A stretch of 64,000 bases of DNA, taken from an uncultured Peptostreptococcaceae bacterium. Lineage in GTDB: Bacteria > Bacillota > Clostridia > Peptostreptococcales > Anaerovoracaceae. A program made the position numbers and the translations under genes. The stretch lies in NCBI GenBank assembly GCA_910588185.1, contig CAJUQR010000004.1, forward strand, positions 150,377-214,376. Reading direction: 5' to 3'. This document shows, piece after piece, positions 32,995-42,564 of the stretch (positions are counted from its first letter, which is position 1; each line of letters starts with the position of its first letter). The notes under the pieces are model-generated. The model worked only from the letters and a program-made list of their open reading frames with translations, searched no databases and was not told the DNA's origin.

Positions 32995-34452
32995 TTAAAA
33001 ACTGTATCCATTGGTGTCGCAACATTGACATGCGATACTAAAGGTATTTGTTTGTCTTGCGTTATTGTTGCAACCACAGTTGTCGTGACATCCGCAACCG
33101 CAGTCGTTATTACGTCCGCATTCGTATCCATCATTGCATCCGCAGTTGTCATTGCAACCGCATCCATCGTTACATCCACAGCCACAGTTGTCGTGACATC
33201 CGCAACCGCAGTCGTTGTTACGTCCGCAACCACATCCATCGTGACATCCGCAACCGCAGTCGTTATTACGTCCGCAACCACATCCGTCGTTACATCCGCA
33301 TCCGCAGTTGTCATTGCATCCGCATCCATCGTTACATCCACAGCCACAGTTGTCGTGACATCCGCAACCGCAGTCGTTGTTACATCCGCATCCGCAGTTG
33401 TCATTGCAACCACATCCACAGTTGTCGTTTCCAGTCATGGTAAGAAGTTCTCCCACTCTGTTTGGCGTATCATGACCACAGCAGCAGTTATCTACTTTGC
33501 CTAAGCATGGTCTTTCTGCCGGGTTGCAAGCGCTGCACTGACCTACGTCATCACAAGGAAGATTTATTTCCTTAGCATCAAGGTTAAACAGTGATAATCT
33601 TGTTACTCTGAGACGAAGCTGAGGAGTAACTACGAGTGAACCTGTTAGAGTTATTGTGCCGTCGGCGGCCGCAGTCAAAGTAGGATTTAATATGGAAGCA
33701 CATGCATCAAAATCAAGAAGGAGAGAAGGCGATACTCCGTTGATTTGACAAGGAATTTCTACTCCGCAAAGTGCAAATGCGGAAGCTCCTGTAACAGCAA
33801 ATGGGGTACCATCTACCGTTGAATAGCATAATCTAAATTGACAGGCAGAACCGCCGTCGTAAACTGTACCCTCTAAAACGATAGTGGCAACCAGACTCCA
33901 AGGACCAGCAGCAGAAGCCATAACAAAGTTACCCGGACAGTTATTTAAACATGATGAAGAACAAGCACACTTTGTTATTTCAGGCATTATACCGCTGATG
34001 TCTCCTACATATTGACCACCTGATGCAGTAATTCCTGTGATTGCAGTTCCATCCACAGTTACGGCAAGATCAGCCGGAAGGGTAGGTTCTGTCAGATCAA
34101 AGGAGTGAGTTACAACATAAGCATTAGTTACATCAAATGTCGTAGCTGCAGTAACGGTAATGTTGCAGCAGTCATTACAGCAACAGCAGCAGTTACAACC
34201 GCAGCCGCAGTTATTATTGCAGCCACAATTATTGTTACAACCGCAGCCACAGTTGTCATGACAACCGCAGCCACAGTTATTATTACATACACTGCCTCCT
34301 ATACTGAGCTGTTGAGTAAATGTAGCTGGTGTAGTAGTCAGTGCAGTCATTATAGGTGAGGCGTTTTCCTGTCCATCATAAAATACTTTATTAAGATAAA
34401 CGAGGTTGCCTCTTTGATTTGCACATGAACAATTATTTTGTAAACAATTCAT
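32995..34452 (-). CDS. Cys-Gly-Asn repeat protein, possible spore-surface protein
   Basis: A 485-residue protein with two low-complexity blocks of CGC, NN/ND/HD units (about 55-95 and 350-470) flanking a non-repetitive domain of about 240 residues rich in Thr, Ala and beta-prone sequence with scattered cysteines. There is no signal peptide. Such Cys-rich repeats in spore formers are often coat or exosporium components, but no known family was recognised and metal binding is equally possible. The ATG at 34452 is preferred (GAGG ten bases upstream) over a TTG three codons earlier. It stands alone between the small membrane gene and the mraZ promoter. Confidence 0.8.
   Translation of the reverse strand: MNCLQNNCSCANQRGNLVYLNKVFYDGQENASPIMTALTTTPATFTQQLSIGGSVCNNNCGCGCHDNCGCGCNNNCGCNNNCGCGCNCCCCCNDCCNITVTAATTFDVTNAYVVTHSFDLTEPTLPADLAVTVDGTAITGITASGGQYVGDISGIMPEITKCACSSSCLNNCPGNFVMASAAGPWSLVATIVLEGTVYDGGSACQFRLCYSTVDGTPFAVTGASAFALCGVEIPCQINGVSPSLLLDFDACASILNPTLTAAADGTITLTGSLVVTPQLRLRVTRLSLFNLDAKEINLPCDDVGQCSACNPAERPCLGKVDNCCCGHDTPNRVGELLTMTGNDNCGCGCNDNCGCGCNNDCGCGCHDNCGCGCNDGCGCNDNCGCGCNDGCGCGRNNDCGCGCHDGCGCGRNNDCGCGCHDNCGCGCNDGCGCNDNCGCNDGYECGRNNDCGCGCHDNCGCNNNARQTNTFSIACQCCDTNGYSF
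33064..33430 (-). repeat. Imperfect tandem coding repeat (CGCGC-NDN-type units)
   Basis: DNA encoding repeated units of roughly 8 and 11-12 residues such as CGCGCHDN, CGCGCNDG and CGCGRNND. Adjacent units are nearly identical in bases, favouring slippage or recombination that changes repeat number. A shorter block of the same type lies near 34168-34290. Confidence 0.85.
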
Positions 34453-34548
34453 TTTTAACAATCCTCTCTTTATAAATAAACTGAGATGATATAGTATATG
34501 CTTTCCTTAAATTGGTGGTGAAAAAATATCAAAAATAGATAAAAACTA

Positions 34549-34582
34549 TTGCTAAGTGTAATAAAGTGGTGTATAGTGGTAG
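34549..34582 (+). promoter_or_regulatory. mraZ promoter with overlapping MraZ boxes
   Basis: TTGCTA (34549-34554), 17 bases, TATAGT (34572-34577). Two 10-base direct repeats, AAAGTGGTGT (34563-34572) and ATAGTGGTAG (34573-34582), match the known MraZ operator pattern (AAAGTGK repeats) and cover the -10. Another GGTGGTG occurs near 34513. This suggests autoregulation of the dcw operon by MraZ. Confidence 0.7.
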
Positions 34583-34636
34583 ATAATAAAAATAATTATT
34601 GTGGAGACGTGTCTAAAGGAAGGAGGAACATCCAAA

Positions 34637-35068
34637 ATGTTCATGGGAACAACATACAATTCCATAGATGAAAAAAACAGGATGATTGTTCCTTCTAAAC
34701 TAAGGGCGGGTCTTGGCAGCAGATGTATCCTTACTAAGGGACTGGATCATTGTCTCTATATTTATACAACAGAAGCCTGGGATAAACAGATGGATAAAAT
34801 ATCAAAGCTTCCAGAGTCTGATCCTAAGGTAAGAGCATTTATCAGACATTTTTGTGCAAATGCTGCTGAATGTGAATTTGATAAACAAGGAAGAATTGTA
34901 ATTCCGCAAGAACTTAAAAATTATGCCAAGATTGAAAAAGAATTGGTGACTATGGGCGCTATGTCTAAAATAGAAGTTTGGAGCAAAGATGTATGGGATG
35001 CTCCAGACAATGAAAATAAAATGGATGCAGATGATTTTGCCAACGCTTTGGCAGAGTACAACTTCTAG
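34637..35068 (+). CDS. mraZ: Transcriptional regulator MraZ
   Basis: A 143-residue AbrB-fold DNA-binding protein with two MraZ repeats (GTTYNSIDEKNRMIVPSKLR and CEFDKQGRIVIPQELKNYA). It normally represses the division and cell wall operon it heads. The start is set at the ATG giving MFMG, the family N-terminus, 10 bases after AAGGAGG; the frame is open upstream but without support. Its boxes overlap the promoter at 34549-34582. rsmH follows 15 bp later. Confidence 0.95.
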   Translation: MFMGTTYNSIDEKNRMIVPSKLRAGLGSRCILTKGLDHCLYIYTTEAWDKQMDKISKLPESDPKVRAFIRHFCANAAECEFDKQGRIVIPQELKNYAKIEKELVTMGAMSKIEVWSKDVWDAPDNENKMDADDFANALAEYNF

Positions 35069-35083
35069 CAGGAGGCATCAGTT

Positions 35084-36019
35084 ATGGATTTTAAACATGA
35101 ACCCGTGCTGTTTGACCAATGCATTAAAGGTCTTGAGATAAAGCCTGATGGAGTATATGTGGACGGAACCCTTGGTGGGGGAGGCCATAGTACAGGTATT
35201 TGCAGTGCTTTGAATGAAAACGGAACGCTTATTGGTATAGATAGAGATAAAGATGCTCTTGCGGCGGCCTCAAAAAGACTTGAAAAATTTAATTGCCGCA
35301 AACTGTTTGTTCAGAGCAATTATTCAGATATAAAAGATATTTTACACCAGGTTGGCATAGATAAAATAGACGGAGCGCTTCTTGATCTAGGTGTTTCATC
35401 ATTCCAGCTTGATAATCCTGAAAGAGGATTTTCATATATGAATCAGGCTACGCTCGATATGAGGATGAGCCAAGAAGATAGTTTTACTGCTTTTGATGTA
35501 GTTAATGAATATGATAAAAACCACCTTACAAATATAATTTCAAAATACGGCGAAGAAAGATGGGCGTCAAGAATTGCTGATTTTATAGTTAAAGCTCGAA
35601 AGGACAAGCCTATAGAGACTACCTTTGAATTAGTAGATGTGATAAAGGCGGCAATTCCGGCATCAGCCAGGAGAACGGGACCACATCCGGCAAAAAGGAC
35701 GTTTCAAGCTATAAGAATTGAAGTGAACGATGAGCTTTCACAGCTTGAAAAAGCTGTAGAAGAGTTCTGTGACGTACTCAATGTTAATGGCAGGTTGTGT
35801 ATAATAACTTTCCATTCGCTGGAGGATAGGATAGTTAAAGATATATTTAATAAGAGAGCTAATCCTTGCACATGTCCTAAAGAATTTCCTGTGTGTGTGT
35901 GCGGAAAAAGAGCAGATGTTAAAAAAATTACAGGCAAACCTATTCAGCCTGTTGAACAAGAAAAAGAGGACAACCCTAGATCAAGAAGCGCCAAGCTGCG
36001 CATTATAGAAAAAATCTAG
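35084..36019 (+). CDS. rsmH: 16S rRNA (cytosine-1402-N4) methyltransferase
   Basis: A 311-residue SAM-dependent methyltransferase. Blocks include HEPVLFDQCIKGL, the SAM site VDGTLGGGGHS, DGALLDLGVSSFQLD, RGFSYM and FHSLEDRIVK near the C-terminus. This is the normal second gene of the dcw cluster. AGGAGG precedes the ATG. Confidence 0.97.
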   Translation: MDFKHEPVLFDQCIKGLEIKPDGVYVDGTLGGGGHSTGICSALNENGTLIGIDRDKDALAAASKRLEKFNCRKLFVQSNYSDIKDILHQVGIDKIDGALLDLGVSSFQLDNPERGFSYMNQATLDMRMSQEDSFTAFDVVNEYDKNHLTNIISKYGEERWASRIADFIVKARKDKPIETTFELVDVIKAAIPASARRTGPHPAKRTFQAIRIEVNDELSQLEKAVEEFCDVLNVNGRLCIITFHSLEDRIVKDIFNKRANPCTCPKEFPVCVCGKRADVKKITGKPIQPVEQEKEDNPRSRSAKLRIIEKI

Positions 36020-36061
36020 AGGAAACATTTAAACAAGTGATTAATTTATAAGAGGGATAAG

Positions 36062-36523
36062 ATGGCTACAGCGAGAAGAGCCTATACGTCTGAATATCAA
36101 TATGGCTTTGCGCCTGAAGTAAGGCCTGAGAGAGTAAGACGTACAAGGCAGAGACCTGAAGTAAATAATAAGCCTAAGCAGGAACAGGAAGTAATACTGA
36201 CTCCTGCCAATTTGCGTATCCTCATAATGGCAGTGGTTCTCATAGGAGCATTGTTTATAGGTATGGTTGTGGTCAATGCACAAGCTGCAAAATATCAGTA
36301 CAATATCAATCAGCTCAGGAATCAAAACAATATACTTGAAAATGATATAAATGTATTGAATATGAAGATAGAGAGGGAAACCGGAATAGGTAACCTTGAG
36401 CAGTATGCTACAGAGGAACTTGGAATGATTTATCCAAAAGGAGATCAATGTATACATGTTTCCTCACTGGAATCTGGCGAGGGAAGCTTGGCAGATTTGA
36501 TAAAACAAAAGGCATATGAATAA
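36062..36523 (+). CDS. ftsL: Cell division protein FtsL-like
   Basis: A 153-residue bitopic membrane protein with a basic cytoplasmic N-terminus (1-50), one membrane helix (about 52-71) and an extracellular coiled coil (KYQYNINQLRNQNNILENDI). FtsL is poorly conserved and is called here by topology, size and its place between rsmH and the PBP gene. It would join DivIB/FtsQ and DivIC at the septum. A terminator-like stem follows. Confidence 0.8.
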   Translation: MATARRAYTSEYQYGFAPEVRPERVRRTRQRPEVNNKPKQEQEVILTPANLRILIMAVVLIGALFIGMVVVNAQAAKYQYNINQLRNQNNILENDINVLNMKIERETGIGNLEQYATEELGMIYPKGDQCIHVSSLESGEGSLADLIKQKAYE

Positions 36524-36572
36524 TTCGATTTTCAATACAGTATAAATATAAAAAGATAATTTCATAGATAAG

Positions 36573-36625
36573 AAAGCCAGACAACTTAATATAAAGAATA
36601 TGTCTGGCTTTATATATTTTTATTA
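36573..36625 (+). terminator. Terminator-like stem inside the dcw cluster
   Basis: AAAGCCAGACA (36573-36583) pairs fully with TGTCTGGCTTT (36601-36611) and is followed by TATATATTTTT. It could attenuate transcription between ftsL and the PBP gene. Confidence 0.6.
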
Positions 36626-36639
36626 GGAGCTTAAAAGAT

Positions 36640-38622
36640 ATGGCAAGAACGTCAGTTAGTGTAAAAAACAAAAGAAGAATTGCGATAGGTTTTTTGGTTA
36701 TAGCAGTGCTTATGTTGCTATTGATTTTTAGAGTGGCATGGATTCAGGTTGTTCAAGCTGATGAACTTACAGAAAAGGCCATACAGCAGCAGACCAGTGA
36801 TATACCTATTGCAGCTAAAAGAGGTATAATATATGACAGAAACGGCAAAGAACTTGCAACAAGTCTTACTTGTTATTCCCTTTGGGTAAGACCTGCTCAG
36901 CTTGCAGAAAATTTGGATGAAGAAAAAATCAATAAGCTTGCAGATGATTTATCGGCTATAGTTGAAATGAAACCAAATAAGATCAAGGAAAGGTTGACTA
37001 AGAAGCAAGCTCTTGTTAAGGTCGCGAAAGAACTTGAAAAGACTCAGGCAGATAAGATAAGAGAACTTGGAATAAGTGGTCTTGAGCTTTCCGAAGATAC
37101 AAAAAGGCATTATCCGCTTGGCAATTTTGCATCTCAGCTTCTCGGAAGTGTGACAGATGACGGAACAGGACGAACAGGTATAGAGCTTGAGTACGATCAA
37201 TATCTCAGCGGAGTTGCCGGTAGATGGGTTAAAAATACTGATGTTACAGGTAATCAATTAGTTGATGGCTCAGAGGAATACCATGAGGCACAAAATGGTC
37301 TCAATGTAGTACTTAGTATCGATGAGGCAATTCAATATTATGCTGAAAAGGCCCTTGAAGAAGGTATGGAAAAGACCGGAGCTGACAGGATTATGTGTCT
37401 TGTTATGGATCCTGAGACAGGAGAAATTTTGGCAAGTGCCATTACACCGGGATTTGATCCAAACAATGCAACAGAACCTGATGATAAAGAAGAAGCTAAA
37501 AAATTTGAAAAGCTTTCCGAAAAAGACCAGACGAATTATCTTTTCAAGCTTTGGAGAAATCCTGTAGTCAGCGATACATACGAACCGGGATCTACGTTTA
37601 AGCTTATAACATCGTCTTCTGCACTTGAAGAAGGAGCTATAACCACAACAGATACTTTTAACTGTAATACTAAGATAAATGTTGCAGGTGTTACTTTGCA
37701 CTGCTGGAGCACCAGAGATCACGGTACGCAAACTATCAAACAGGCTATAGCAAACTCTTGTAATCCTGTGCATGCACAGGTAGCGGCTAAACTTGGCAAA
37801 GAGAATTTTTATAAATACCTTGATTTATATGGAATAACTTCTAAAACAGGTGTCGATTATCCAGGAGAGACCAGCTCTATAACTTACGCTTTGGAAGATG
37901 TGGGCCCTGTTGAACTTGCTACCATAGGCTATGGACAGAGTATATCCGTTACACCTATACAACTTTTGACAGCAGTATGTTCCATAGGAAATGATGGGGT
38001 TTTACTTCAGCCACACTATATAAAAGCTTTGACGGATGAAAATGGCAAGGTAGTAAAAAAATATGATAAGACAGAGGTGCGAAGAGTAATTTCTTCTGAT
38101 ACAGCTAAAGAAATGAGAGAAATGATGGAGTATGCTGTTACTGACGGGGGAGCTGGCGGTGCAAAACTTGCAGGATATCGTGTAGGAGGAAAAACAGGTA
38201 CAGCCAATAAAGTAGAAGATGGAAAATACGGAAAGAATTATTACAGTTCGTTCATAGGTATGGCACCTATGGATGATCCTAAAGTTGCAATACTGGTAGT
38301 AGTAGACAGCCCGAAGGGATCGTACTATGGATCACTTGTAGCGTGTCCTATAGCTAAAAGCATACTTACAGATACACTTAGATATATGAATGTGGAACCT
38401 CAGTATACTGACGAAGAAAAAGCTATGATGGAGAGTAAATATACTACTGTTCCTAACATAGTGGGTCACGAATATAGTGAGGCAGCAGGAATACTTGCAG
38501 GTAAAAACCTTAACTGCAAATCTCCTGAAGGCGCAGGTGAAAATTATATAGTAAGCGCCCAATACCCTGCGGCAGGAACAAAAGTTAAAGTGGGCAGTGA
38601 TGTATACGCATATAATAAATAA
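36640..38622 (+). CDS. Penicillin-binding protein 2 / SpoVD-type transpeptidase with PASTA domain
   Basis: A 660-residue class B PBP with a membrane anchor (about 13-34), a dimerisation domain starting RGIIYDRNGKELA, and a transpeptidase domain with STFK (Ser318-Lys321), SCN (373-375) and KTG (518-520). A single C-terminal PASTA domain spans about 602-660. It cross-links septal or spore peptidoglycan. The PASTA tail fits SpoVD; in Clostridia one gene at this site may serve as FtsI. The preceding stem may allow separate control. Confidence 0.92.
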   Translation: MARTSVSVKNKRRIAIGFLVIAVLMLLLIFRVAWIQVVQADELTEKAIQQQTSDIPIAAKRGIIYDRNGKELATSLTCYSLWVRPAQLAENLDEEKINKLADDLSAIVEMKPNKIKERLTKKQALVKVAKELEKTQADKIRELGISGLELSEDTKRHYPLGNFASQLLGSVTDDGTGRTGIELEYDQYLSGVAGRWVKNTDVTGNQLVDGSEEYHEAQNGLNVVLSIDEAIQYYAEKALEEGMEKTGADRIMCLVMDPETGEILASAITPGFDPNNATEPDDKEEAKKFEKLSEKDQTNYLFKLWRNPVVSDTYEPGSTFKLITSSSALEEGAITTTDTFNCNTKINVAGVTLHCWSTRDHGTQTIKQAIANSCNPVHAQVAAKLGKENFYKYLDLYGITSKTGVDYPGETSSITYALEDVGPVELATIGYGQSISVTPIQLLTAVCSIGNDGVLLQPHYIKALTDENGKVVKKYDKTEVRRVISSDTAKEMREMMEYAVTDGGAGGAKLAGYRVGGKTGTANKVEDGKYGKNYYSSFIGMAPMDDPKVAILVVVDSPKGSYYGSLVACPIAKSILTDTLRYMNVEPQYTDEEKAMMESKYTTVPNIVGHEYSEAAGILAGKNLNCKSPEGAGENYIVSAQYPAAGTKVKVGSDVYAYNK

Positions 38623-38645
38623 TTAAATAAATCTTAGGAGCAAGC

Positions 38646-40145
38646 ATGAATCTTACGACTTTGTTAAACTCTATGGATTATCAATCAATTGGAGAAACAA
38701 AGGATAAAGAAATAGAATCACTTGTATACCATTCAGATGATGCAAAATCTAAAAGCGTTTTTTTCGCTATAGAAGGACGCAATACAGATGGAGAAAAATA
38801 TATATCAGATGTCATATCAAAAGGCTGTAAAGCAATAGTAGTGTCTGAAGAATATGATACTAAAGCTGTGCAAAATGACTATCAAAAAGATGTCGCTTTT
38901 ATAAAAGTAAAAGACGTGCGAAGAAGCATGGCTCAAATGGCAGCCAAGTTTTTCCAAAACCCGTCAAAAGATTTGTTTACTATAGGAATTACAGGAACTA
39001 AAGGCAAGAGCAGCACATCTTATATGATATGGAGAATATTAGAAGAAGCCGGCATTAATACAGGCATAATAGGTACTATGTTTACAGGATATTCGGGGAA
39101 TTTGGAGGAAGCTAAGAACACTACACCTCAATCTGTAGACATACAAAAGATGTTAAAATCCATGAAGGATGCAGGATGCAAAGCTGCGGTCATAGAAGTT
39201 TCATCACAAGGTTTGATGCAAGAAAGAACTGATTTTGTGAATTTTGATATAGGCGTTTTTACTAATATGAGCCCTGATCATATAGGAGAAGGTGAACATA
39301 AAAATTATGAAGAATATAAGTACTGGAAAAGCTGTTTATTTAAACAATGCAAAAGAGCAGTTATGAATTTAGACGACGAGGAATATAAATTCATGCTTGA
39401 GGATTCCAGCGTTGAAAGAACCGTATTCTATGGAAAAGATAAAAGAGCAGATTTTATCATAAAAGATATGGAATTATGGAGTGAAAACGGCTGCTTAGGA
39501 GTAAAATATCAGTTAGAAACAAAAAAACCATATGAAGATGGTTTGATTCATGACATAACCTTAGAGCTCCCGGGAGATTTTAATTCTTATAATGGGACTG
39601 CTGCAATTGCAGTTACAAGAATGCTGGGAGTTCCATGGAATATAATAAAAAATACGTTAAAAAATATAAAAATACCCGGAAGAGCTGAAACCGTTGATGT
39701 ATCAAAAGATTTTACAGCGATGGTAGATTATGCTCATAATGGAAAGGCGCTTGAAAGTCTTTTGTCTAACTTAAAAAAATATAAACCGTCAAGACTTATA
39801 GTGGTGTTTGGATGCGGAGGAAACAGAGATAAAAATAGACGCGTTGAGATGGGAAAGGCAGCCTCTGAACTTTCGGATGTTATAATAGTCACATCTGATA
39901 ATCCCAGAAATGAAAATCCAAATGTAATTATAGAAGATATTAAAGATAATATAAAGAATATTGACAAAGTACTTACCGTTCCTGACAGACGTGAGGCCAT
40001 AGGTACGGCCATCAAAGTCGCACATGAAGGAGACATTGTAATAATAGCCGGTAAGGGACATGAAACATATCAGATAATAGGTGATAATATAATTCATTTT
40101 GACGACAGAGAAGAATTATTATCATTTAGAAAGGAAAGTGAATGA
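38646..40145 (+). CDS. murE: UDP-MurNAc-tripeptide synthetase (DAP-adding type)
   Basis: A 499-residue Mur ligase that adds the third residue of the peptidoglycan stem peptide. The ATP loop is GTKGKSS (117-123; the usual form is GTNGKTT). HNGKALE and the DNPRNENP block are visible. The DNPR motif is the hallmark of meso-diaminopimelate-specific MurE, implying DAP-type peptidoglycan. It overlaps murF by four bases (ATGA). Confidence 0.95.
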   Translation: MNLTTLLNSMDYQSIGETKDKEIESLVYHSDDAKSKSVFFAIEGRNTDGEKYISDVISKGCKAIVVSEEYDTKAVQNDYQKDVAFIKVKDVRRSMAQMAAKFFQNPSKDLFTIGITGTKGKSSTSYMIWRILEEAGINTGIIGTMFTGYSGNLEEAKNTTPQSVDIQKMLKSMKDAGCKAAVIEVSSQGLMQERTDFVNFDIGVFTNMSPDHIGEGEHKNYEEYKYWKSCLFKQCKRAVMNLDDEEYKFMLEDSSVERTVFYGKDKRADFIIKDMELWSENGCLGVKYQLETKKPYEDGLIHDITLELPGDFNSYNGTAAIAVTRMLGVPWNIIKNTLKNIKIPGRAETVDVSKDFTAMVDYAHNGKALESLLSNLKKYKPSRLIVVFGCGGNRDKNRRVEMGKAASELSDVIIVTSDNPRNENPNVIIEDIKDNIKNIDKVLTVPDRREAIGTAIKVAHEGDIVIIAGKGHETYQIIGDNIIHFDDREELLSFRKESE

Positions 40146-41533
40146 AAACATTTACCATAGGTGAAATTGTAAAAGCTACAAACGGTCAGTTGATATGCGG
40201 AACAGATGATTATAAGGTTATGAGGTTTTCTATAGATTCTAGAGATATAGAAGACGGGGATATTTTTTGGCCTACTATAGGAGCAAGAAACGACGCTCAT
40301 GACTTTATAAAACAGGTAATAGATAAGGGCTGCAAATCTTTTGTGGTATCTGATCTTGAGAAGGTTCCGCAAGGCAGCAGGGAAGGTCTTAATATAATCT
40401 TAGTCGAAGATACTGTTAAAGCTCTCCAAGCTTTGTCTGCATATTATATCAAGACTCTGCCTTTGAAGAAAAAAATAGGTGTCACAGGAAGTGTTGGCAA
40501 AACCAGTACAAGAGATATGATATATTATGTAGCATCGGCAAAGTACAAGACAGGAAGAAACAAAAAAAATTATAACAGCGGCATAGGACTGCCTTTGTCT
40601 ATCCTGGAGCTTGATACTGATACAGAAGTTGCGGTACTTGAGATGGCTATGGATACGTATGGTGAAATAAGGCTTTTAGCCGACATAGTGAGACCTGATA
40701 TAGCTGTGATTACTCATATAACGTCAGTAAATTTGCTTAGCATGGGTAATCTTGAAAATATATTGAAAGCTAAGATGGAGATTACTTCGTTTTTTGATAA
40801 AGATTCAACTCTCGTAGTTAACAGCTCATGTTCTATGCTTAAACCTGAAAAGGTAGCAGGTGAATATAAGTTAATTACAGTTGATACAGAAAAAGACAGC
40901 GACTATCAAGTTTCAGATATTTGTGATTTTGGTGACAGAGGTATAAAATACACTTTGAGCCGCAAAGATAAACAATATGAGGTTAATCTTCCTACAGCTG
41001 GAGGACATAATGCAATAAACGCTTCCCTTGCAATTGCAGTAGGAGAACTTTTGGGAGTAGATCCAAAAGAGGCGATAGAAGGTCTGAAAAATGCTCAGCT
41101 TACAGGGAAAAGACTGAATATACGCCGGAATAATAATATTAAAGTGATAGATGATACGTACAATGCTTGTGAAGATTCAATAAAATCTGCAATTAATACG
41201 TTGATATCTACAGACGGAAAGAGAAAAGTTGCTATTTTAGGCGATATAATAGGGCTTGCCCATAAATCAGAAGAAGGACATCGCTTGGTAGGCAGATATG
41301 CAGCAGAAAAAAGTGTTGATTTGCTCATAGCGATCGGAGATGATGCCAGATATTATGCAGAAGGCGCCGCAGAAATTATGAATAAAGACAAAGTTATGTA
41401 TTTTTCACATAAAAAGGACTTTATCCAAGTGAAAGATAAGCTGATTAAAAGCGGTGATGTGGTGCTGGTTAAAGCGTCACGAGGAATGGAACTTGAGGAA
41501 ATCGTAGAAGAAATATTAAAGGACAAAAAGTAA
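40142..41533 (+). CDS. murF: UDP-MurNAc-tripeptide--D-Ala-D-Ala ligase
   Basis: A 463-residue Mur ligase that adds D-Ala-D-Ala to complete the pentapeptide. Seen are the N-terminal substrate domain with FSIDSRDIEDGDIFW, the ATP loop GVTGSVGKTSTRDM, NNKKNYNSGIGLPL-type sequence and the C-terminal IDDTYNACEDS. It is translationally coupled to murE and 12 bp from mraY. Confidence 0.95.
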   Translation: MKTFTIGEIVKATNGQLICGTDDYKVMRFSIDSRDIEDGDIFWPTIGARNDAHDFIKQVIDKGCKSFVVSDLEKVPQGSREGLNIILVEDTVKALQALSAYYIKTLPLKKKIGVTGSVGKTSTRDMIYYVASAKYKTGRNKKNYNSGIGLPLSILELDTDTEVAVLEMAMDTYGEIRLLADIVRPDIAVITHITSVNLLSMGNLENILKAKMEITSFFDKDSTLVVNSSCSMLKPEKVAGEYKLITVDTEKDSDYQVSDICDFGDRGIKYTLSRKDKQYEVNLPTAGGHNAINASLAIAVGELLGVDPKEAIEGLKNAQLTGKRLNIRRNNNIKVIDDTYNACEDSIKSAINTLISTDGKRKVAILGDIIGLAHKSEEGHRLVGRYAAEKSVDLLIAIGDDARYYAEGAAEIMNKDKVMYFSHKKDFIQVKDKLIKSGDVVLVKASRGMELEEIVEEILKDKK

Positions 41534-41545
41534 GGAGATTAAAGA

Positions 41546-42535
41546 ATGGAACCACTGATATTCCCTATTATAGCACTAATCTCAGCATGGATATTAGGCG
41601 CACTTTTTACAAAAGTGCTGATTCCTTTTATGGAAAAGAAACAGTTTAGGCAGTTTGTAAGAGAGGAAGGTCCAAAGTCACACTTAAAAAAGACAGGTAC
41701 GCCCAGTATGGGAGGTACAGCTATAATATCAGCGACTTGTATAGTCGCTTTGATTGTAGCGGCTTTTGCAGGAAGACTGAACATTCAGGTTATCGGAGTC
41801 TTGGCTGCAATGGTATTGTTTGGGATTATAGGATTTATAGATGATTATGAAAAAGCCATAAAGAAGAATAATCTGGGTCTCAGTCCTAAGCAGAAAATTG
41901 TGATGCAATTTGTTTTCTCTGCTGCATTTGGCATATTTGCCATGTTTTTCTCTGGTGGGGATATGATAAAGGGTACAGAAATCTGGATACCGGTATTTAA
42001 TGTGACTTTTGATATCGGAGTATTTTATGTACCGTTTGTTATGTTTGTGATGATTGCTTTCAGTAATTCTGTCAATCTTACGGATGGCCTTGACGGATTG
42101 GCATCAGGCATAACTGCGATGGTCTCTTTCTTTGTGCTTATAGCCGGCTGTACTTTTGGATATTTAAGCATTCCTATAGTATTCGGCGCAGTTGCGGGAG
42201 GATGCCTTGGATTTTTAATGTTTAACAAGAATCCTGCAAAAATATTCATGGGTGATACGGGTTCTATGGCTCTCGGAGGTGTGCTTGCTGCCGGAGCTCT
42301 GATGATGAAAATAGAGTTTTTGCTTGCAGTTGCAGGAATAGTATATGTTGCAGAAGCTCTTTCCGTAATAATACAAGTAACTTATTTTAAGAAGACTAAG
42401 AAGAGAATCTTTAAGATGGCGCCGCTTCATCATCATTTTGAACTCTGCGGAATGAATGAAAAAAAGGTGGTTCTGATGTTTTGGGCAGCGGCATTCGTCT
42501 GCTGTGTAGTTGCAATACTACTTATGAATATATGA
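41546..42535 (+). CDS. mraY: Phospho-MurNAc-pentapeptide translocase
   Basis: A 329-residue polytopic membrane enzyme that makes lipid I on undecaprenyl phosphate. Signatures are GPKSHLKKTGTPSMGG, FIDDYEKAIKKNNLGL (catalytic Asp pair), NLTDGLDGLASG, the GDTGSMALGG loop and APLHHHFELCG. Ten hydrophobic segments fit the family. Normal position between murF and murD. Confidence 0.97.
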   Translation: MEPLIFPIIALISAWILGALFTKVLIPFMEKKQFRQFVREEGPKSHLKKTGTPSMGGTAIISATCIVALIVAAFAGRLNIQVIGVLAAMVLFGIIGFIDDYEKAIKKNNLGLSPKQKIVMQFVFSAAFGIFAMFFSGGDMIKGTEIWIPVFNVTFDIGVFYVPFVMFVMIAFSNSVNLTDGLDGLASGITAMVSFFVLIAGCTFGYLSIPIVFGAVAGGCLGFLMFNKNPAKIFMGDTGSMALGGVLAAGALMMKIEFLLAVAGIVYVAEALSVIIQVTYFKKTKKRIFKMAPLHHHFELCGMNEKKVVLMFWAAAFVCCVVAILLMNI

Positions 42536-42564
42536 TTTTATTTTAGGAATCGAGGTGGCAGTCA

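Noticed and set aside
33064..33430. CRISPR-like tandem repeat
   Set aside because: The units are in frame, encode CGC-type peptide repeats and lack unique spacers.
33025..33504. Long plus-strand frames opposite the Cys-rich gene
   Set aside because: Artefacts of the repetitive sequence; no ribosome site, and the minus frame has a sensible start and core domain.
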